Assembly (NCBI RefSeq): GCF_019703515.2
Contig: NC_059363.1
Coordinates: 818,501 to 882,500, forward strand
From: Myxocyprinus asiaticus
Lineage: Eukaryota > Chordata > Actinopteri > Cypriniformes > Catostomidae
Direction: 5' to 3'
Length of the DNA: 64,000 nt
The notes under the pieces are model-generated. The model was not told the DNA's origin, ran no database searches, and saw only the letters and a list, made by a program, of their open reading frames with translations. A program made the position numbers and the translations under genes. Shown here one piece after another: positions 22,890 to 33,490 of the stretch. The number at the start of each line of letters is the position of its first letter. Position 1 is the first letter of the stretch.

Positions 22890-22995
22890 CCCAGCTAAAT
22901 ACCATGGTATATGTGGTACTGTATATATCAAAGTACTCTGTTATGACTATGTGATACCATCACTGACACTGTACCATGGTACCAACACAGTGCTT
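22890..22995. repeat. CCATGG-rich repeat fragment
   Basis: ATACCATGGTATATGTGGTAC and GTACCATGGTACCAACACAG. It is probably the continuation of 22440-22580 after an unrelated insert. Confidence 0.5.
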
Positions 22996-23188
22996 TTCTG
23001 TAGGGTAATAAACAGCCCCATGAGTAGTAGATCATATGTGTGTCTGTGACGCCTCCTGGTGGTCATTAGTGTAGTTGCAGTAGATCCACACATGCTAGTA
23101 AAACTGCAGTACGTCCTGTTATCTGTGGTCAGAGATGTTTCTGGACCAACCTCTTTATTATGTATGAAGAACATCTGATGTTCACTCT

Positions 23189-23389
23189 ACACTCTTAAAA
23201 ATAAAGCCTCTTCAATGGTTCTTAGTTCAGTCAAGAACCCTCTTCTTATTGAGAACTGTTTTTGTCTGTTCAGGGTTCTTGAGTTGCTATATGGTTCTTT
23301 GCAGATGAAGTAAGTTACAGCTTCTTCAGGTCAGTGTTGTTGTTTCTGGGTTCTTTAAAACACCAGATGGTTTTATAAAGAAAGAACTA
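23189..23389. mobile_element. GGTTCTT-rich MITE, left part
   Basis: Starts ACACTCTTAAAAATAAAGCC and then repeats GGTTCTT and AAGAACC blocks. I recognise this as a common fish inverted-repeat element. A second MITE follows directly at 23390, and only GAGGAACTTCAGAAGG beyond it looks like continuation. Confidence 0.5.
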
Positions 23390-23604
23390 GAATAAATTGT
23401 GACCTGCTCCATCATTTTGAGTCATTTTGATCCACCCAGAAACACATTTTGAGTTTTGTCTGTTTTCTAAAAGTATAATGATTGTATTTGTACTCCAAAC
23501 CATTGTATTTAAATGCTTTCCATTACTCCTTAGTGCATACAATTCAAAATGTGTCTTTGGGACAAAGAAGTGACTCTAAATGATGGAGCAGGTCACATTT
23601 ATTC
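23390..23604. mobile_element. 215-bp palindromic MITE
   Basis: The left arm GAATAAATTGTGACCTGCTC (continuing CATCATTTTGAGTCA) matches the inverse of the right arm (TGACTCTAAATGATGGAGCA, then GGTCACATTTATTC) at about 33 of 35 bases. Pairing extends inward through CACATTTTGA. No target duplication is obvious. It is non-coding. Confidence 0.75.
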
Positions 23605-23640
23605 TTTGAGGAACTTCAGAAGGTTCACATTTGATGTCAG

Positions 23641-25185
23641 TCAATGAGGGTGTGTAAGATTTTCCCTGCTTGACAAAAACAGCCTGACCTAACAAGCTAA
23701 CGAGTGCCTAAACCCATCAAAACAGACCAGCCTGACCAGTGTAAACCAGCTGTTTTCCCTCTCAGTTCTGGAAGAGGTCCGCTGAGATGCATTGACTGCA
23801 TTGAGAGCTTTTGAAGCTGTGATTTTGACAGTACTTTCACACAGTTCCTCTGATATCCTAAGCCGTCTTTACCATGTGTGTAGTGTGTTTGTGGAACTCA
23901 TTGTAAGAGTGTGTAGCAGGTTTCCTGTTTTCAGTCCTGTTAAATGCCAGCAAACAATGCTCAAAAAAAGAGCCTGTTCAGTGTCTAGATGGCTGTCTAT
24001 AGGCCTGTGAGCATCTTGTCTCATGCGGTTTTCTAATCTGCTCTGGATACTGATAAATATCAGCGCATGATGCCTCGACTGAGAAAATGACCCGTTGTGG
24101 TGAACCGCTCAAGAGAAACCTGTCTGATATTTACCACAACAGGAAGACACAAGCCGAATCACACCGAACACACCACCACTGAAACACGTCACTGTGGCGT
24201 CTACGGCCGTGAGAATAATGACTTATCAGTTTGCTCACCAACTTAGATTGCTCTCTATCTATATCTTGAATCTTTATTACATAAAGATTGCACTATTTAT
24301 TTATTTTTGGCTGTGCAGAATGGATTACTACCTTACTACTCTCTCCATCCTGTGTAGTATACACTGTACACTAGCTATTTTTTTTGTCAAAATGGTAAGA
24401 GAAACAGTAGGCATTATTCCAAAATAAGGGTGTCACAAAGGGTTGCCAACTTTTTGCCACACAAATACGGGACGCTTGAGCATTTTGAGTGCTTAAAAAT
24501 GGAATGGCAGGCACCCTTAATAATTCTGATGTCCATTTGAGGGGGATTTCAATGCTTAAATACAGGACAATAGGCGTCCTGTACAGAATGTCTTAATTTT
24601 GGCCAAAATAAAGAAGGTCCAGACTAAAACGGAACAGTTAGTAACACGAGATAAGACCTCAATATGCTGCTTGTAGAGTATTAAGTAATGTGATAGTATG
24701 TTATTGGGAACACAGCCAGTGTTTGATGTGTGTGTGTGCTGTCCAGTAGAGGGCAAAGTTTTCCAAACTTTACTCCTGGAACATCTCAGGAAGCAGGTCA
24801 ATTTGGATTCTCTGGAAAAGCGAATCCCTATATGAATGAATCATGGACGTGTGAAAGTAGAGGACGACACTCCATAATGACAGCATCTTATAAATAACTT
24901 AAATACCACTTTACAGTTTCTTTGAAAGTATAATTTTTAGATAGAGTGGTTATATGTTGCCTGTGCATCCCATAATTATCAACCTTAAATGAAATCAGTG
25001 TCTATGTTAGTTTCTGCATTGTCTGAACATTTCTTTCTGCAATTCTTTCAGTCCATTCATCCATCCAAACTCTTGCACTCTGCAAACAGGTTTGATCTAA
25101 CTAAACTGAGAAGTCACATAATATAAGAGAGTCAACCTGCACAATATGGTGAATTACTCCAGTCAGAAGATCAGATTTCAGCCCA
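23641..25185. other. Gene-free stretch, nothing firm
   Basis: No family recognised. A short TAATAA/ACAGGACAAT-type decayed repeat lies around 24440-24600. Open frames here are short and unsupported. Confidence 0.45.
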
Positions 25186-25262
25186 AACTTGAGAGAGAGA
25201 GAGAGAGACAGAGAGAGAGACATAGAGAGAGAGAGAAAGAGGGAGAGGGAGAGAGAAGGGGG
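25186..25262. repeat. (GA)n microsatellite, interrupted
   Basis: GAGAGA runs interrupted by CAGA, CATA and AAGAG, ending in a G-rich patch. Confidence 0.9.
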
Positions 25263-25289
25263 GGTGGGGGAAGTTGAGTTGTTCTGACA

Positions 25290-26190
25290 AAACTGCCCTC
25301 TATTACTGACCCTCTTCAATATATGCATTAATGAACTGGTGAAAATATCAGAACAATCCGCAACACCTGGCCTCACACGGTATGACTCTGACATAAACAG
25401 ATGATCTGCTCCTGCTGTCTCCAACAGAAGAGGGTCTACAGCAGAACTTGGCCCTGACTAGTAACCCTAACAAAACTAAAATACTAACATTCCATAAAAG
25501 ACCCAGATGTCAGGGAAAGAGACCCAATTTCACCCTTGGTATGACCAAAATTGAACATGCCACAAACTACCCGTATCTCGGGTTGAAAATCAGTGAAACT
25601 GGAAACCTCAGCTTGGTGGTGAATGCCAAGCTGAGGTTGAGAGAGCAAGAAGGGCCTTCTATGCCATCAAAAAATCTATACAATTTGAAATACCAATTAG
25701 AATATGGCTCAAAATATTCCAATCAGTTATAGAACCTGTTGCACTATATGGCAGCGAAGTGACACTGACACCTTCATCCACAAAATTCGCCCTAATCAAA
25801 TTAGCAAAGCATAAAAAGAAAAAGATTATTGGACTGAAATAACACAAAAACAAAGTAAACTTGAATGTTATTTGGCCCTAAACAGAGAAAATACAACAGC
25901 AGAATATCTGAGCACAGTGAAAGACTGCAGAAAAATAATGACACGGTACAGACTGAGCAATCACACTCTGGCTATAGAGACGGGCAGATACAGTATCGAC
26001 AGAACTGGCTGCCCAGAGAGTGCAGAATATGCCCATAATGTAGCCAAGGAGATGTAGAGACAGTGCAACACTTCCTCATCATTTGACATAACTATGAGGA
26101 AATTTGGGGGGAAAGACATATCCCAAATTTGAAACAATTTGCCCTGACTTCAGAAAGTTGGACAATAATAAACAACTTCAGTATTTATTA
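25290..26190 (+). pseudogene. LINE reverse-transcriptase fragment, heavily decayed
   Basis: Frames on the plus strand give LLTLFNICINELVKISEQSA, then TDDLLLLSPTEEGLQQN with the RT catalytic pair at 25400-25405. The thumb and connection parts follow (KTKILTFHKRP, NYPYLGLKISETGNLSL, then YLALNRENTTAEYLSTVKDC). At least five frame breaks are seen, and segments between 25800 and 25860 are missing compared with the usual order. The clade is unresolved and differs from the L2 copies in the window. The fragment ends at the CA/GA microsatellite. Confidence 0.75.
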
Positions 26191-26241
26191 GGTGAAAGAA
26201 GAGATTGCAACCAGTGATGTGCTCACAAACACCCATATGCA

Positions 26242-26344
<103 letters not shown>

Positions 26345-26553
26345 ACAATAGCAGTGTGTGTTGTGTGTGTGTGGAGGCCTGTGCAGTGTGTTCTAATCTA
26401 CTGCATCTGCTGCAGCTAAAAACACCGCAGTTCTCAGCTGCTGTTTAAACCTGCACATGAGTCAAATACTGCTGCATTACAGACTGACATCACACATACA
26501 CATAGACAGACAAACATCCATCCATGAGGTCAGTCTGTGGTGCAGCAGTATTT

Positions 26554-26889
26554 GACAGACAGACGGACGGACGGACGGACGGACATATTGATGGACAGAC
26601 AGACAGACAGATAGATAGATTGATAGAACAAAGGACAATAGATAGATAGACAGAGACAGACAGAGAGACAGACATAGAGAACAAAAGAATGATAGACAGA
26701 CAGACAGATAGAACAAAAGAACGACAGACAGACAGACAAACAGATAGATAGATAGATACAGACAGACAGACAGACAGATAGATAGATAGACAGACAGATT
26801 CAACAAAAGAACGACAGACAGTCAGAGACAGACAGACAGATATATAGAACAAAAGAACAATAGACAGATAGACAGACAGACAGACAGAC

Positions 26890-26922
<33 letters not shown>

Positions 26923-27065
26923 CAGACAGACAGACAGACAGACAGATAGATAGACAGACAGATGCAACAAAAGAACGACAGACAGACAGAGACAGACAGA
27001 CAGACAGACAGATATATAGAACAAAAGAACAATAGACAGACAGACAGACAGACAGACAGATAGAT

Positions 27066-27124
<59 letters not shown>

Positions 27125-27371
27125 TACAGACAGACAGACAGACAGATAGATAGATAGACAGAACAAAAGAACAATATAAAGACAGACAGACATATAGAGC
27201 AAAAGAATGATATACAGACAGACAGACAGACAGACAGAGAGATAGACAGGTAGATAGATAGATAGATAGATAGATAGATACAGACAGACAGATAGATAGA
27301 CAGACAGATACAACAAAAACGACAGACAGACAGAGACAGACAGATATATAGAACAAAAGAACAAAAGAACA

Positions 27372-27404
<33 letters not shown>

Positions 27405-27418
27405 TAGATAGATAGATA
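26554..27418. repeat. Bkm-like (GATA)n/(GACA)n satellite
   Basis: An 865-bp array of CAGA (that is, GACA) and GATA tetranucleotides. GAACAAAAGAACGACAGACA-type spacers recur about ten times (for example near 26707, 26805, 26964, 27165, 27350) and give a loose higher-order unit. The minus strand reads as long Ser/Val/Cys/Leu and Ile/Tyr/Leu repeats, which are not a protein. GATA/GACA mixtures are the defining sequence of Bkm satellite. Confidence 0.95.
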
Positions 27419-27695
27419 TTTTGGTGGAGTCTTTAATTGTAAAGTTTTGAAATGGTCATGACTATTTCTATCTCTGTTACCTCAGCTTTAACCCCTCCCT
27501 GACTCGCCTCTCCTGGGGCTGTTGTGTTGTCCCGTGCTGGTGTGTGTTGTGTTTGTGAGTCAGAGTGTGTTAGTGTAGTGCTGCTCATTACACTCATTAG
27601 AGAGGAAATGAGGTAAACAGCAGAGAGTCCAATTCCCCCCGCGGCCTTTACTAATCATCATGCTATTATATCCATGTGGAACTGTTCAAATCACT
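27419..27695. other. Gene-free spacer, nothing recognised
   Basis: Short non-repetitive stretch between two simple-sequence arrays, with no motif recognised. Confidence 0.5.
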
Positions 27696-27725
27696 TCACA
27701 AACACACACACACACACACTCAAAG

Positions 27726-27759
<34 letters not shown>

Positions 27760-27772
27760 ACACACACACACC
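27696..27772. repeat. (CA)n microsatellite
   Basis: Interrupted CA runs with AAAGACA and CAGACA breaks. Confidence 0.93.
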
Positions 27773-27906
27773 TGTCTATATACATTATAATTATAATGCT
27801 CTCAAGATGGCTTATTAAGTCATTAATTGCTTGTTTTCTTAATAGTTACTCAGCATCATTACAATCATATAAAACCTGCCAGAGCATAAATGCACAAATA
27901 CCACAA

Positions 27907-28240
27907 TTAAAGGAATAGTTCAGCCAAAAAGGAAAATTCTGTCATTTACTCACCCTCATGTCATTCCAATGACTTTCTTTCTTGTTTAGCAGAATGTTCA
28001 CGCTGCTCTTTTCCATACAATGAAAGCAGACAGTGACCAGAGGCTGTCAAGCTACAGAAAAGGGGGGAAAAGCACCATAAAAATAGTCCATATGACTTTT
28101 TGTACTTTATTCCACATATTCTGAAGTCATACAACAGACCTACATTTTAATTGTTATTCACTGAAAAACCTCCACCGAAGTATTAATCTCCAAAAAACAT
28201 AAGTTAGTGAATTAAATGAATCATGTAAACATTTCCTCTT
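27907..28240 (+). mobile_element. Angel-like element, left half only
   Basis: Starts TTAAAGGAATAGTTCAGCC, then TTTACTCACCCTCATGTCAT, TGACTTTCTTTC and a CATACAATGAAAG block. It is more diverged than the 19.8-kb copy. The mirrored right arm is absent. Confidence 0.65.
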
Positions 28241-28869
28241 AGATCATTGAAGGTTAATCCATGCATTTTTTGGAGGTGAGGTGGAAGTTACTAGATTATG
28301 TTTTGTTTTAGGAAGTTTGCTTTATAATTCTTTATCTCTTCTTCACAAAGATTTTCACTCTGTTCTACAAAGTTTACATGTGAACTACACCTTTACAAAA
28401 AAACACATGATGAGTGGAATGAAGCCATTCAGTCTATGTGTGTGTATGTGTGTTGATCTGGCTTTACTCCACTGTGTCTTTAATCATTTCTCTGTCGGAC
28501 CTGAATAGACTTGAACCTTATTGTTTTAAATCATAATTAGCTCCGTATGAGAGTGATACATGAAAACAGCACACAGACTGATCTTAACCAAAACATGAGA
28601 GAAAGTTTAGGGGGGAAAAGACACAAAGGAGCCATGTTGATTCATTTGCTAAGTTTCCTCCTCAAGTGTCTTTGAAAGAGTTGGAAAAACAACATGAAAG
28701 GATGTTAATCTACTTGTCTTTTCCTCTGGAAGTTTTTTAAATGTCACAGCTTTATTTCTGCAACGTTCATATGAAGTACTAGAATGGAGTGAAGTAGGTT
28801 GCCAAATCAGCATGAAAAACAGCTTAATAACCAAAAAACAAAAACAAAAAACAACAACAACAACAACAA
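28241..28869. other. Gene-free stretch, nothing recognised
   Basis: No repeat family or exon signature found on either strand. Confidence 0.45.
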
Positions 28870-29010
28870 CAACAAAACAGCCGCTCAATTACCAATCAAA
28901 ACAAGAGAAACAGCCTAATAACCAACAACACACAAAAATAAATAAATAAAATAATAAAAAACAGCCCAATTACCAATCAAGAGATGGGAAAAAACAGCCC
29001 AAAAACCAAA

Positions 29011-29065
<55 letters not shown>

Positions 29066-29274
29066 ACAGCCCAATAACCAATCAAGACAAGGGAAAAACA
29101 ACCCAATAATAATAATAAAAAAAAAAACAGCCCAATAACTAATCAAAAGATAGGAAAAAACAGCCCAATAACCAATCAAGACAAGGGAAAAACAACCCAA
29201 TAATAATAATAAAAAAAAAAACAGCCCAATAACTAATCAAAAGATAGGAAAAAACAGCCCAATAACCAAAAACA

Positions 29275-29346
<72 letters not shown>

Positions 29347-29455
29347 CAGCCCAATAACCAATCAAGACAAGGGAAAAACAACCCAATAATAATAATTAAA
29401 AAAAAACAGCCCAATAACTAATCAAAAGATAGGAAAAAACAGCCCAATAACCAAA

Positions 29456-29493
<38 letters not shown>

Positions 29494-29975
29494 CAATAAC
29501 CAATCAAGACAAGGGAAAAAACAACCCAATAATAATAATAATAATAATAAAAACAGCCCAATAACTAATCAAAAGATGGGAAAAAACAGCCCGATAATAA
29601 TAATAATAAAACAACAACAACAAAAAAACAGCCCAATAACCAAAAAAACAAACAAAAAAAAAAATAAATAAATAAAATAACAAAAAAATAAATAACAAAC
29701 AAAAAAAAAACAGCCTAATTACCAATCAAAAAAAGAGAAATATCCCAAAAAACAAGCACAAAAAAAACAGCTCAATAACCAATCAATGGATGGGGAAAAA
29801 CAGCCCAATAACCAAAAACAAGAGAGAAAAAAAGAGAACCACCCCAATAACCAAAAACAAGCACAAAAAACAAACAAAAAACAGCCCAATTACCAATCAA
29901 ACCAAGAAAAAAAAAAACAAAAAGAAAAAAAAAAATAACAAATAAAAACAAGACAAACAGCCCAAAAACCTAACA
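28870..29975. repeat. CCAAT-rich minisatellite (CAGCCCAATAACCAATCAA)
   Basis: About 26 imperfect units of 30-33 bp, each built on AACAGCCCAATAACCAATCA plus an A/G-rich spacer. They are interrupted by (GA)n runs (29015-29060, 29274-29342, 29460-29487) and ATA runs. Blocks such as 29065-29250 and 29345-29460 repeat as larger units, so the array grew by multi-unit duplication. Most units hold two CCAAT pentamers. Confidence 0.9.
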
Positions 29976-30142
29976 ATTCAAGCAAACAAAAGTACTCAAA
30001 GTATGAAAGTATGAGTTTAAGATTACCCCCAAAAGCATGTTTAAGATTAGACATTTTAAAATTTCCATTTATTTCTAGGTTTACTGTGTACTCTTTTCAG
30101 CAGAATGAAAAATCCACGCATGCATTAGTGGCATGGCATGTA

Positions 30143-31637
30143 AACTCAGCAAAAAAAGAAACGTCCTCTCACTTTCAACTGCTTTTATTTTCAGCAAACT
30201 TAACATGTGTAAATATTTGTATGAACATATAAAGATTCAACAACTAAAACATAAACTGAACAAGTTTCACAGACATGTGACTAACAGAAATGGAATAATG
30301 TGTCCCTGAACAAAGGGGGGATCAAAATCAAAGTAACAGTCAGTATCTGGTGGCCACCAGCTGCATTAAGTACTGCAGTGCATCTCATCCTCATGGACTG
30401 CACCAGATTTGCCAGTTCTTGCTGTGACATGTTACCCCACTCTTCCACCAAGGCACTTGCAAGTTCCCGGACATTTCTGGGGGGAATGGCCCTAGCCCTC
30501 ACCCTCCGACCAACAGGTCCCAGACGTGCTCAATGGGATTGAGATCTGGGCTCTTCACTGGCCATGGCAGAACACTGACATTCCTGTCTTGCAGGAAATC
30601 ATGCACAGAACGAGCAGTATGGCTGGTGGCATTGTCATGCTGGAGGGTCATGTCAGGATGAGCCTGCAGGAAGGGTACCACATGAGGAAGGAGGATGTCT
30701 TTCCTGTAACGCACAGCGATGAGATTGCCTGCAATGACAACAAGCTCAGTCCGATGATGCTGTGACACATCGCCCCAGACCATGATGGACCCTCCACCTC
30801 CAAATCAATCCTGCTCCAGAGTACAGGCCTCGGTGTAACGCTTATTCCTTCGATGATAAACACCAGTCCGACCATCACCACTGGTGAGACAAAACCGCAA
30901 CTCGTCAGTGAAGAGCACTTTTTGCCAGTCCTGTCTGGTCCAGCGAAGGTGGGTTTGTGCCCGAAGGCGACGTTGTTGCTGGTGATGTCTGGTAAGGACC
31001 TGCCTTACAACAGGCCTACAAGCCCTCAGTCCAGCCTCTCTCAGCCTATTGCGGACAGTCTGATCTCTGATGGAGGGATTGTACGTTCCTGGTGTAACTC
31101 GGGCAGTTGTTGTTGCCATCCTGTACCTGTCCCGCAGGTGTGATATTCGGATGTACCGATCCTGTGCAGGTGATGTTACACATTTTCTGCCACTGCGAGG
31201 ACGATCAGCTGTCCTTCCTGTCTCCCTGTAGCGCTGTTTTAGGCGTCTCACAGTACAGACATTGCAATTTATTGCCCTGGCCACATCTGCAGTCCTCATG
31301 CCTCCATGCAGCATGCCTAAGGCACGTTCACACAGATGAGCAGAGACCCTGGGCGTCTTTCTTTTGGTGTTTTTCAGAGTCAGTAGAAAGGTCTCTTTAG
31401 TGTCCTAAGTTTTTAGGACTGTGACCTTAATTGCCTACCGTCTGTAAGCTGTTAGTGTCTTAATGACTGTTCCACAGGTGCATGTTCATTAGTTGTTTAT
31501 GGTTCATTGAACAAGCATGGAAAACATTCTTTAAACCCTTTACAATAAAGATCTGTAAAGTTATTTGGATTTTTAGGGTTAGGGTTAGGTTAGGTAGGGT
31601 TAGGGACAATAAGGGACGTTTCTTTTTTTGCTGAGTT
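30143..31637 (-). mobile_element. Tc1-like transposon, nearly complete
   Basis: The 1495-bp element has TA on both sides (30141-30142, 31638-31639) and inverted ends AACTCAGCAAAAAAAGAAAC and GTTTCTTTTTTTGCTGAGTT. The flanks GCATG-TA and TA-CGTGCATG reconstruct a plausible target. A TTAGGG-like cluster (31575-31608) sits inside the 5' non-coding part. The transposase is on the minus strand. Confidence 0.93.
30281..31314 (-). pseudogene. Tc1-like DDE transposase, one stop and one frameshift
   Basis: From 31314 downward: an HTH (MRTADVARAINCNVCTVRRL), a GRP-type hinge (TADRPRSGRKCV), a second HTH region, then the catalytic residues in FTDELRF (Asp at residue 137), LQHDNATSHTA (second Asp) and SPDLNPIEHVWD (Glu). 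A TGA at 30805-30807 interrupts the frame after LEQD, and the same frame resumes at FGGGGSIMVWG. A one-base shift near 30503 moves the end into the frame of 30281-30502. All three catalytic residues are kept. The start could lie further upstream, since a Tc1 N-terminus usually has some residues before this Met. Confidence 0.9.
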
Positions 31638-31639
31638 TA

Positions 31640-32860
31640 CGTGCATGACCCCTTTTGTTATGTTGATAGTCGTCAGTTTGGTAGGATAGAAATTAAAAGT
31701 TCATTATTTAATTTAGATGTAAATTATATGTGCATATGCTATAAATAGTATATTGAATAATATAAAATTAATATAATTTGTGCAATATATCAAACCCTCA
31801 AACCATGAAAAAAGCTAAATCTGTAGCAACACTGCCCTTGAAAGGCTAAACACAGTTACAATACATTTAGTCAAAATTCAGTCCTAACCAAAATCAGATA
31901 GATGTGTCCTGTTACAGGTTTGGCTCAACTACATTCTGAATCAAAGAAAACAGTGCGAGACTATTTGATAATCCACATTTGGCTGGACAATCAGAAACTA
32001 TGAGGAAATTTTTCTCAGTTCGGTGTTGCTGTAGTTACTGTGTTTTGGCTTTGTAGGGCTGAACACGTTCTAAAGTCGCTCAATTCTACAGGAAAACTGT
32101 GGACTTGGCAACTCGAGGAGTGATGTGCATTAGAGACTGGTCGGGTAACAGAAAGAGGAAAGTGGGGTTGTTTCTCTTGGCAGAGGTTCGAGAAATCTGA
32201 TCCAAGCTCTGGGATTAGTTTAAACAATAACACAAACCCAGCGAGGTCATTTCAGGACACTCAGACAATATGTCTGCTTTAGTCTATTTTCTCTTTGTTT
32301 CTCTCTCTCTGTAAGGGACGTTTGCCTTCAAACCTGATGTGACCTGATGTGATGAAAACACAGATCTCACTGTATGCCATGTCTGCACGTTTTCTTAATG
32401 TTTAAAGCATATGACAAATGAGCATTATAACTCTTTATTAATGTCTTTCCATTTCCCATCGGCCTCCTTCTGGGACGCGACACGCCAGTTTGACTTATCC
32501 AAGACAGTAAATGAGAAAAGAAAGAAAAAGATATTGTGGCCATGAGTTATTAATAACAAAAATGACTTTTTTGGGATGTTGGGCTCTACTGTTATGATTA
32601 CAAATGAGAGGTCAGTCACAACATACATCACTACATACTGTTTAGGGCTTGTCCTGCTGCTCTTTACCCCAGGTTATTGTCTTTTTTTAAACCACGCCAA
32701 AGCTATACAGTGCAAAATGGTGCAGTGTTAGAAAGTTACAGAAAGTTATTTAGCAACAGATAACCAATCATATAGACCTTATTCACAACAGTGCCAACTT
32801 TGATTTTTGTCATGAATGAAAACGAGGCTATGAAGAGTTACCATCTCTTCAATGGCAAGT
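31640..32860. other. Gene-free stretch, nothing recognised
   Basis: Unique-looking sequence with short unsupported frames. Confidence 0.45.
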
Positions 32861-33043
32861 GTGACGCTCCTGTTCTACCCGCTCCGTATGGGACTCAAAC
32901 CAGCATCTTCGGCATGGGAGACAGGTGCACTAACAAGGAGGCTAAAGGCTACAGCCTCTAGCATCAGTTGCTAGTGCACCTCTTGGGGTCAGGAGAGTGA
33001 GGTTTATACACATTGCACAGCTATCTATCAGCTGGCCACCGTT
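32861..33043 (-). mobile_element. tRNA-derived SINE, tandem copy 1
   Basis: On the minus strand the head reads TTAGCCTCCTTGTTAGTGCA (A-box region), and the B box is decayed (GGTTTGAGTCCC). It is repeated in the same orientation at 33091-33276 with about 90% visible identity, including the TTTATACACATTGCACAGCT tail. Confidence 0.65.
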
Positions 33044-33090
33044 ACACTCACCCCCCCAAACCTCACTCCCATCTGGGTCATGGCACCATT

Positions 33091-33276
33091 GTGACACTCC
33101 TGTTCTACCCGCTCCATACGGGACTCGAACCGGCGTCTCCTGCGTGGGAGGTGGGTGCACTAACAAGGAGGCTAAAGGCTACATCCTCTAGCATCAGTCG
33201 CTAGTGCACCTCTTGAGGTCAGGAGAGTGAGGTTTATACACATTGCACAGCTATCTATCAGCTGGCCACCGTTACA
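33091..33276 (-). mobile_element. tRNA-derived SINE, tandem copy 2
   Basis: The minus strand carries an intact B box GGTTCGAGTCCC (33119-33130) and the TTAGCCTCCTTGTTAGTGCA A-box region. The shared block extends to CTGGCCACCGTTACAC at the far end. The two copies with a 47-bp spacer point to a local tandem duplication rather than two insertions. Confidence 0.68.
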
Positions 33277-33394
33277 CAAGCACAGAACAAAGCTTTATAA
33301 AGCTCATAGATCCCATTTGATTTCTCACAACTCATGTTGTCTGGATTTTTTTGTCTTGCTGAATGTTCTTGGAAAGATATTCTTTAATGTTTTG

Positions 33395-33490
33395 TCAGCA
33401 TTTTGACTCATCCCTACTTTTCTTTTAAAAAAGCAAAAAGCACTTACAATGGAAGTCAATGGGACCAATTTTTGGAGGGTTTAAATAAAC
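33395..33490. repeat. Cyprinid interspersed repeat fragment
   Basis: TTAAAAAAGCAAAAAGCAC, ACAATGGAAGTCAATGGGAC and CAATTTTTGGAGGGTTTA. I recognise these as the middle of a common cyprinid repeat whose start appears at 36910-36990 and 46980-47072. Confidence 0.5.

Noticed and set aside
26490..27364. Long minus-strand open frames of up to 288 residues rich in CLSVCLSIYLS
   Set aside because: They are direct translations of GATA/GACA tetranucleotide repeats and have no independent coding evidence.
26550..27420. Possible CRISPR-like array
   Set aside because: Repeats are contiguous tetranucleotides without unique spacers, in a vertebrate genome.
28915..29725. Minus-strand frames with LSLSLSL and GYWAVF repeats
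   Set aside because: They translate the CCAAT minisatellite and (GA)n runs; not genes.
30300..31400. Plus-strand frames over the second Tc1 element
   Set aside because: Shadows of the minus-strand transposase.
31575..31612. True telomere
   Set aside because: Only a few imperfect TTAGGG-like units inside a Tc1 element; not a chromosome end.
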